64,000 nucleotides of DNA. It comes from Chloranthus sessilifolius (Eukaryota; Streptophyta; Magnoliopsida; Chloranthales; Chloranthaceae). Both the position numbers and the translations under genes were made by a program. The notes below the pieces were generated by a model. The model saw nothing but the letters and a program-made list of their open reading frames with translations, had not been told where the DNA came from and did no database searches. The stretch covers positions 5,644,866 through 5,708,865 of the forward strand of contig CM037587.1 of NCBI GenBank assembly GCA_021018995.1, given 5' to 3'. This document shows positions 57,990-64,000 of the stretch, piece after piece (the first letter of the stretch is position 1; each line of letters opens with the position of its first letter).

Positions 57990-60040
57990 ACCTCGGCTGC
58001 AGGTGCCGCAGGAATGACCTCACAGGCTAGATTGGTGATGGTCTCGACTGACTTAATGGGACCATCGTCTGAGAGCTCGAGAGCATGTCGACCATTAACG
58101 GTGTTTGGTACTACTGGACATGATTTTCCCTATCAGTCAAGTCCCCACAAACCGTCGCCCTTTGCCACGAATGTGAGCTCAAACCCGACAACATGTAGGC
58201 TCTCCATGACGCCTCGTAAACTCTACAGCTTGCCATTCTCTCTTGCATCTCCTTCATCTCAGTGTCCAATGATTTTCCCTATCAGTCAAGTCCCCACGAG
58301 CCGTCGCCCTTTGCCACGAATGTGAGCTCAAACCCGACAACATGTAGGCTCTCCATGACGCCTCGTTAAACTCTACAGCTTGCCATTCTCTCTCGCATCT
58401 CCTTCATCTCAGTGTCCAATGCAATGTAGAAACGGTCAAAGGCCCGGGCTGATGCAGTTTCTGATGAAGCCCTCCGACAAGTCTCAAGAACAGCCACTGC
58501 ACCGGACAAGTCCCCCTCCTCGACTAAGGCTTGTGCCTCTGCCATCGCCTCAGCAGCTTGGAGCCTATTCCTCTCTCTGTCCACCTCGATTGAGGCTTCA
58601 CGGGCCTCAGCAACTACTGGACGCCCAATTCTAACCTCATTTTCCAAATTTACCGTTATTTTGAGACAGGGTCTCTGTAAGCACACCCAATTGTCATCAA
58701 TGTCACTATGTTGCCTGCTGGTACGCTGACGGATACCAGAAAGTTTTTTTCTTCGTCTGCATAAAAACTCATTGCATTGATGGATCCCCTCCGCCCATCT
58801 TCGATCACACGGCTGGTGTAACTTCCCGATTTGATTGGTACGAGGCTTACACTGGGGTTCATGCACCCCAATTCAACATGCAGATCCTGCCCCACAACAC
58901 TCAAGAGCCCACCAATACACTGAAAATGCATCCTGGATAGCAGCCTCAGCCTTGATGAATGAGCACGTCCCTCCAGATGTCTCTGATATTGAGTGCATCG
59001 AAGTGGCATCATGGTCGGTGCCGAAACCAAATGCATGGACCGGAATTTGAGAAGCCAAGCCAATGCCACGAATGGAGTAAGGGAGCAGAGATCCATAGTC
59101 TGGTCATGGTTGGTGGGATCCATTAGGGCCAGAGACGGTGTACCTGCCCTGGCCAGTCTATAGCAGTATACTGCTGCAAACGGGGTTCTTCTCCCTTCGC
59201 TCTTCCATCACCTTGGCTCCCTTCCTCAGGCCTTCAGTAATGTTGGTCCCTCCATTAGAGAGATCAGAGAATTCACACCTGGGAGTGTCTGCTGCCGGCC
59301 AGAATCTGACATTCAACGAAAGGGGAAAAGTCGGTGTTCCATCAATGAGAAGGATACCACTGAAAGTCGATCAGACGGGCTGAGATTTTGTATCACAAAC
59401 CCCATGGCTCGTTTTAGCAAAGCAAGTTTGGTGCCTGCCATGCTTCCACTTACATCAAGAATTGTGATGAGGTCAACTGGTGCACGGGCATTAGCTTGAT
59501 TACTTGTTACCGGAGCTTTGAGATTGATCAGGACGGTAAAGTTATCGTGTGACATAGACTGTGGAATCGTCGTCAAGTCCTGGTATGCTCTGATCTCTAC
59601 TATTTTACTGGAGTAGGACTGGGTAGCATCTTTGGTTGAAGAGATCTTGTCTTCATTTTCAGCCTGCGGTCTAAACATTCGTCGTCATTGAAAATAGTCG
59701 GCTCGGTGCTGTCAAAGGAACCATGAAATAGAGAATTGATGCTTCGATTGGAATTGGATCGAGCAGGAGGGAGACGATGTAGTATGGTCATGTAACCATC
59801 ATCTTGTGCCCAATCTACTACTGGGCTTATTCGTGCTCTTCCATCGGAAGAGGGGTTGCCTTTGAAGGGGATTTCTTTCCATTTGGCTCTGCAAACCGAA
59901 CAAATTTGGTTTCCATGTTTTACATTGGAAGCAATCCAATGGAAATGGAAAACGTGGGTGCATTCCGCGGTGAATATGCCATGGCATGGCCTTGGCCGGG
60001 TTTCATGGAGCCCAGACATATAGCACATGTTTTCTGCAAG
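57990..60040 (-). pseudogene. WAV3-like E3 ubiquitin ligase (RING + VWA), broken
   Basis: Minus strand, opening after a CTTGCAG acceptor near 60,040: an H2-type RING (TCAICL-like start reading TCAICLGS, ECTHVFHFH, ICSVCRAKW; 60,035-59,880), a linker (EPTIFNDDECLD), a VWA domain with the metal-site motif DVSGSMAG (about 59,440), KRAMGFVIQNLSPSDRLSVV, then FGFGTDHDATSMHSIS, a Vwaint-like part (IGGLLSVVGQDLHVELGCMN) and a helical C-terminus (EASIEVDRERNRLQAAEAMA). In Arabidopsis, WAV3 and its relatives are RING E3 ligases affecting root gravitropism. Frameshifts lie near 59,685, 59,345 and 58,912, a stop interrupts the C-terminus, and a 149-bp tandem duplication near the end also shifts the frame. 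The family's first exon was not found. Confidence 0.85.
58121..58419. repeat. 149-bp tandem duplication in the WAV3-like C-terminal exon
   Basis: Units 58,121-58,269 and 58,270-58,419 both run from TGATTTTCCCTATCAGTC to TCAGTGTCCAA and are nearly identical (AAACC versus GAGCC, CTTGC versus CTCGC, one extra T in the second). On the gene strand each unit encodes the same stretch (EMKEMRERMASCRV and the following segment). Because 149 is not a multiple of three, the duplication itself breaks the frame. Confidence 0.9.
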
Positions 60041-60108
60041 TTAAAGCATGCAAGATAACAAAGATAAGATGGTAGAAATTCTGAATGAAGAACAAATTTC
60101 TTCGTTAT

Positions 60109-60770
60109 TGATCAGGGCCAATTAGTTACACAAATTAGCCACCAAACTTGTATTGCTAAGACTTGGAGTAGGTTAGGAATAGGATATTAACGTGTTTGTG
60201 TGTTTGTAGGAAGTGAATCCCCAAGGAGCAGAATGGAGAACGATTGGCTGCAAGAAGTTCTCAAAGGAAGCTGAAACAGATATAGCTCGCTCAAGCGAGA
60301 AACGTTGAAAGATCACTAAAATTATCTAGTGAAAGTCGCTTGAGCGACTTTGGTTCTCGCTCGAGCGACTTCACGCGATTAGAGCTTCTGTTGACAGTTT
60401 TATGGCAGCCCTACACCACAACGTATATATAGAAGTTAGAGAGGAGGAGGAGGAGACTTCTGGAGGCTGAAAAGAAGACAGAGAAACTCATAACTCTTTA
60501 AGAGGAAGGATTGAAGAGATGAAACATTCTATGGAAAAAAATTTCATGCATGATTAAATCTACGTTCTAAGGGAGTAACGAAGCGTAGCTTCGTGTTGAG
60601 GGTTTGTAATTGCATAGGTTATGCTTGTATACACTACTTTAATCTATAATGAAATAGCATTCTTATAGAACATTATTCATTTCTATCTTTTTCTTTGAGA
60701 TTTCTTGTAGAAACAAGAGTAGCGATAGATACCTTTTGGTTAATCTCAGATCTGCGATCAGAAATCAACC
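60109..60770 (+). other. LTR-like promoter region with TCGCTCGAGCGA palindromes
   Basis: No ORF. Three 12-bp palindromes (TCGCTCAAGCGA, TCGCTTGAGCGA, TCGCTCGAGCGA) lie between 60,281 and 60,371, followed by a TATA-like ACGTATATATAGAAG at 60,421 and a transcript-like leader to about 60,720. TGATCAGGG (60,109) and GCGATCA (about 60,770) would make TG...CA termini, but the flanks GTTAT and GAAAT do not match. It is possibly an old solo LTR, perhaps Copia-type. Confidence 0.35.
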
Positions 60771-61822
60771 ATTGCGCAAATACAGTTCTTAATGCCGTAT
60801 GATTAAGATGAGACAGGCCGAGACAATATAATCATTGATTGATGTGCCATGCAAACACCGGAGTCTCATACTATGAGAAAGGAATCAAAAGATCTTGAAA
60901 TTTAAGCAAAGCTTGTAGCTCTATGATAGCCTCTCATGTTCTTGCTTTTGTTTGGCATGAAGGAACTGCATTTGACAATACTTTTATTAAACATCTAACA
61001 TCAAAGCTCAATCATAACTCAACTCTAATCACATTAAATTATATGCTTAAGAAAAAATAAAGAGAATATAACATCTATTTGATTATCTAAATGCACTTCT
61101 ATTGAATGCAATTTCTTAAAACAAGATCTTACTTGCTCCTTCACGAGATAAAAAAGGTCCATGTTAAATATTACTCACACCATTTAGAAGTGGCTAGATT
61201 TTACTCTGATGAATTTGATAAACCAGATATAAATTCTTAGCATCCAAGCCGATTCACATCCCATAAACTTTATGTTTTTTCTTTTCTAGTATATCTATTC
61301 TCTCAAATTTCCCTGAAACCTATCTCTCTAAAGTTCCAGATAGAGAATTATTCCTAAGTCTCGTCAATATCCAATTTAGAGCAAATGTGAAAACGGATCA
61401 TATGCAAGCCGTGATTGAACTAATATAAATAATAATCAAGGATCTCATCAAAGGGAACAATTTTTATCAATAAAGAAATAGACCAAAAAATGTCTCAACA
61501 ACGACATCAATTTTTCAATGTGCAAGCACCATGAAATACTACCCGTTTGAACATTGAGGAAGAATTTGAGTTCTTAGATCGAACATTTACTCAAATGAGC
61601 AAGAGAAACGAGATGGGAAAAGAATCCCCACTAGATTATGCATTATGTTATTTCAAAGTGCATTCAGCAAATAATTTCTTTCATTTTGCACCTCATAGGA
61701 TTTTTACTTATATTCTGATCTCCAATATTTTGAAGTCTTTGATCTGGCCTCAAAACGGACCCAACAAAGAAACAAAGGAAAAAAAAAAAAAAACACCCGC
61801 AAACATAATAAATGACTTCAAT
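60771..61822. other. Intergenic, nothing recognised
   Basis: AT-rich spacer between the WAV3-like and PPR pseudogenes. It contains an A-run at 61,780-61,793 and a short chance ORF (61,547-61,882) overlapping the PPR 3' end. No repeat family, promoter or first exon of the WAV3-like gene could be identified. Confidence 0.4.
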
Positions 61823-64000
61823 TTACGGCGGCTTTCTTCCCTCTTTTACTCCCTCATCCCGTCTTCCCATAATCATCCTTGACAGAATATCTGCCTGCTT
61901 TGTGTTACCTTCCTCATTAAGGCTTTTAATCAAGCCATCAAAAGTGTACCGATCCGCAACCCCCCCTTTCTCCATGATCTTACACAGTATCGAATACGCA
62001 TTTAGGGTCCTCCCTGCTTTGCAAAGCACGTCTAAAACTAGATCATAACTTGAAACATTAATATTGAAATCTCTCTCTCTAACCCATAATTCAACAGCTT
62101 GAGAACCGCAATGGTCTTCTTCTTCTCACATAGAACGGTTATGAGATGATCAAAATCAGGAACTATTTCATTTCTCAACATTAAATCTATCTGTCCAAGA
62201 GCTTCTTCAACGTGTCCCCTTCAAAGAAGGGCCTCCAATATCTTGAAAACCAAGTCTTCATTCTCCCGTATACCCTTCTCCATCATACTCGTCATCACTC
62301 TACTTGCAGTTTGAACCCTCTTATCGTTGACTAGAGCCCCCAAAACTAATCTAAAGACTGATGAACTCGGCAAGTGCCAACTTGCGAGCATATCATCCAA
62401 CGTGGATTTTGCGTTAGACGACTCTCCTTTCTTCAAAAAACGCTTGATGAGAGATTCATACGTGTTGAAATCTGACACAACTCCTCTCCTTTCCATAATT
62501 TTCAGAATCTCGATGCCTGATTCAGGTTTCCCTTCTTTTGAATGCCCACAAATCAAATTATTAAATGCAACCGGATCTTGATTAATTGCCGATAAAATGT
62601 CACTGCCTTCGCCGTATTCCCATGGTCACACAAGTACTTGATAATAGGATTAAAAGCTGTAGATTTCATCTCTGAAGAACTGATCAGGTTTGATAAAATA
62701 CCCTTTTTAATAACCTTATCCAACATCTTAACAACATCATCATACATTTTTTACTTACAAAAACCTCAATCAGAAGGCTGTAATGAGACGATTCGGTCGA
62801 AACGCTCAATCGTATCATCACGTTAAGGACATCTTTGGCTCCACCCAATTCATCCTTGCTACTAAAACAAGCAATAAGCTTCAAAAATATTGAATTATCC
62901 TTTGGGGCTATATGCCTCTCAGCCATTACCTTCAAAATTTTACGGGCTTCAACTGTCTTCTCGGCATCACAAAGTCAGGGCAACAATGTTGAACATGTAG
63001 TATCATTCGGCTTGATTCTGTAAGAACCCATCTCATCAAACAATGTCAACCCTTCGTCAACATTCCCAGTGGACACATACCCTTTGATTAAAGTCATGTA
63101 CGTAATCACATTTGGCAACAAATCCTATCCCTTTATCTTGACGTAATACTTCTCGGCTTCATTCATTGCCTTGATCCGACAACACCCATTAATCATTGTG
63201 TTATATGTCACAATATTGGGGCTAATCCCGTGGCCCTTCATTTCGTTGAAAAATCGTTTCGCAATCTCGACTCTCAAACAAAAGGAAAGCACCCCATATC
63301 ATTACATTATACCTGTGGCACGTCAGTGAGATCCTCTCAGCCAGCATTGCATTAAAATAACGCTTCGCCATTAGCATCCGTCCGCGATGCATGATGACCT
63401 TAAATAACATGTCATATGATTTGATCGATCAGTTGACCACCAATTCCTTCATTTTTCTGAAACAATTTAACAGATTCCTGAACGATGCCTGCCTTACCGT
63501 AACTCTCGATGAGGACGACAAAGAAATCTTCATCCCAATCAACCCCTCGCTTGGGCATATCTAAAATGATGCACTGTGTGCGGTTAAGCTTCGAGGCACG
63601 ACCGAAGATCTCGACGATCTTGAAATGGGTCATTGATCGTGTCAGAACCCAATTTTTTCGACCAATCAGAAAAAATTCAGCGCCTGATCGGAGGTATACG
63701 TGTCGTGCAACACATTGTACACGGGATCGTGATCGAATTTGACCGTGAGCGATCGAATCGAGTTTTGCAATCGAGTGGTCCACAGCCTATTTGACATCAT
63801 ATGATAAATTGTTTCAGATAGATTTTATCGGTTAGGGAATTTACCTCTCGGTGTTTTTGGAGTGATCTTATCTCCTTGAGCTGATTGAGCTGGTTCTTGT
63901 GTGATCGACGGCTCAGATTCGACGATTGCTTCGTTGGAAATGGAGATCTGATCCGGAGTGGGGATCGAAGGTGGCGATTCAGAATGTAGAGGATCTAAGG
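61823..64000 (-). pseudogene. PPR protein gene (At2g37230-like), frameshifted and partial
   Basis: The minus-strand C-terminus at 61,823 ends NEEGNTKQADILSRMI...GRKPP, and the gene runs off the right edge. Recognisable PPR segments in order: WTTRLQNSI (near 63,775), HFKIVEIFGRASKLN, DEDFFVVLIESYGKAGIVQE, MLFKVIMHRGRMLMAKRYF, HIAPKDNSIFLKLIACFSS, YDDVVKMLDKVIKKG, MICGHSKEGKPESGIEILKI, RVQTASRVMTSMMEKG, AGRTLNAYSILCKIMEKGG. P-class PPR proteins bind organelle RNA through tandem 35-residue helical repeats. An in-frame TAA lies at 63,825-63,827, and at least six frame changes occur along the body. Sequence from 63,830 to 64,000 reads as the Ser/Pro/Glu-rich N-terminal region following the transit peptide. 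Orthology is judged by eye. Confidence 0.85.

Noticed and set aside
60109..60770. Solo LTR with TGATC...GATCA termini
   Set aside because: Flanking pentamers GTTAT and GAAAT do not match and no internal homologue is present; kept only as LTR-like.

Overview
This window is nuclear DNA from a flowering plant. It is AT-rich, has long intergenic stretches, and is mostly nested plant LTR retrotransposons, plus a tRNA-derived SINE. Two degraded plant nuclear genes lie at the right end: a WAV3-like RING/VWA E3 ligase and a pentatricopeptide-repeat (PPR) gene resembling Arabidopsis At2g37230. I cannot name the species. Nearly every coding stretch carries frameshifts or stops, so either the locus is decayed heterochromatin or the assembly has residual base errors.

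Layout. 1-2.8 kb: 3' part of an LTR, gag and protease remnant of a Ty3/gypsy chromovirus (copy A, + strand), with a SINE inside the LTR. 2.9-6.27 kb: 3' internal region and LTR of a Tat-like element (copy 1). 6.27-10.68 kb: minus-strand chromovirus copy B (protease tail, gag, complete 5' LTR). 11.05-18.19 kb: element 1, a non-autonomous LTR element with gag but no pol (TR-GAG type). 18.8-20.8 kb: a broken plant-mobile-domain (PMD) gene. 20.8-30.96 kb: element 2, a second gag-only family, with an inverted LTR fragment beside it and an internally deleted chromovirus (26,052-27,669) inside its extra ORF. 30.96-35.29 kb: 3' half of another copy of the element 1 family (element 3). 35.29-39.9 kb: Tat-like copy 2 with an antisense extra ORF. 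40,224-53,221: a full-length chromovirus (copy C) with 2.5 kb LTRs and a perfect ATAAT target-site duplication, inserted in a gag-only-family LTR. 53.76-55.13 kb: inverted solo LTR of that family. 55-57.7 kb: degenerate dispersed repeats. 57.9-60.04 kb: WAV3-like pseudogene. 61.8-64 kb: PPR pseudogene, running off the window.

Three patterns stand out. (1) Six apparently unrelated LTR families each carry clusters of a family-specific short palindrome (CGATTAATCG, GACCGGTC, CGATCGATCG, AATCGTAA/TTACGATT, TGCGCA-type or GCGTATAATT-type, TCGCTCGAGCGA). In the chromovirus and the gag-only families the same palindrome occurs both in the LTR and in a second internal array. That internal array lies just upstream of a TATA box and the start codon of an extra, non-gag-pol ORF. 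(2) The extra ORFs of chromovirus C and element 2 look homologous although their carriers belong to different lineages. Together these suggest an internal-promoter plus accessory-protein module shared between retrotransposons, possibly analogous to VANC anti-silencing proteins that recognise family-specific motifs; that role is inference. (3) All three chromovirus copies have a GT...AG interval at exactly the same phase-1 position between the gag zinc knuckles and the protease. The unspliced frame stops within 2-5 codons, which suggests splicing-controlled Gag versus Gag-Pol production.
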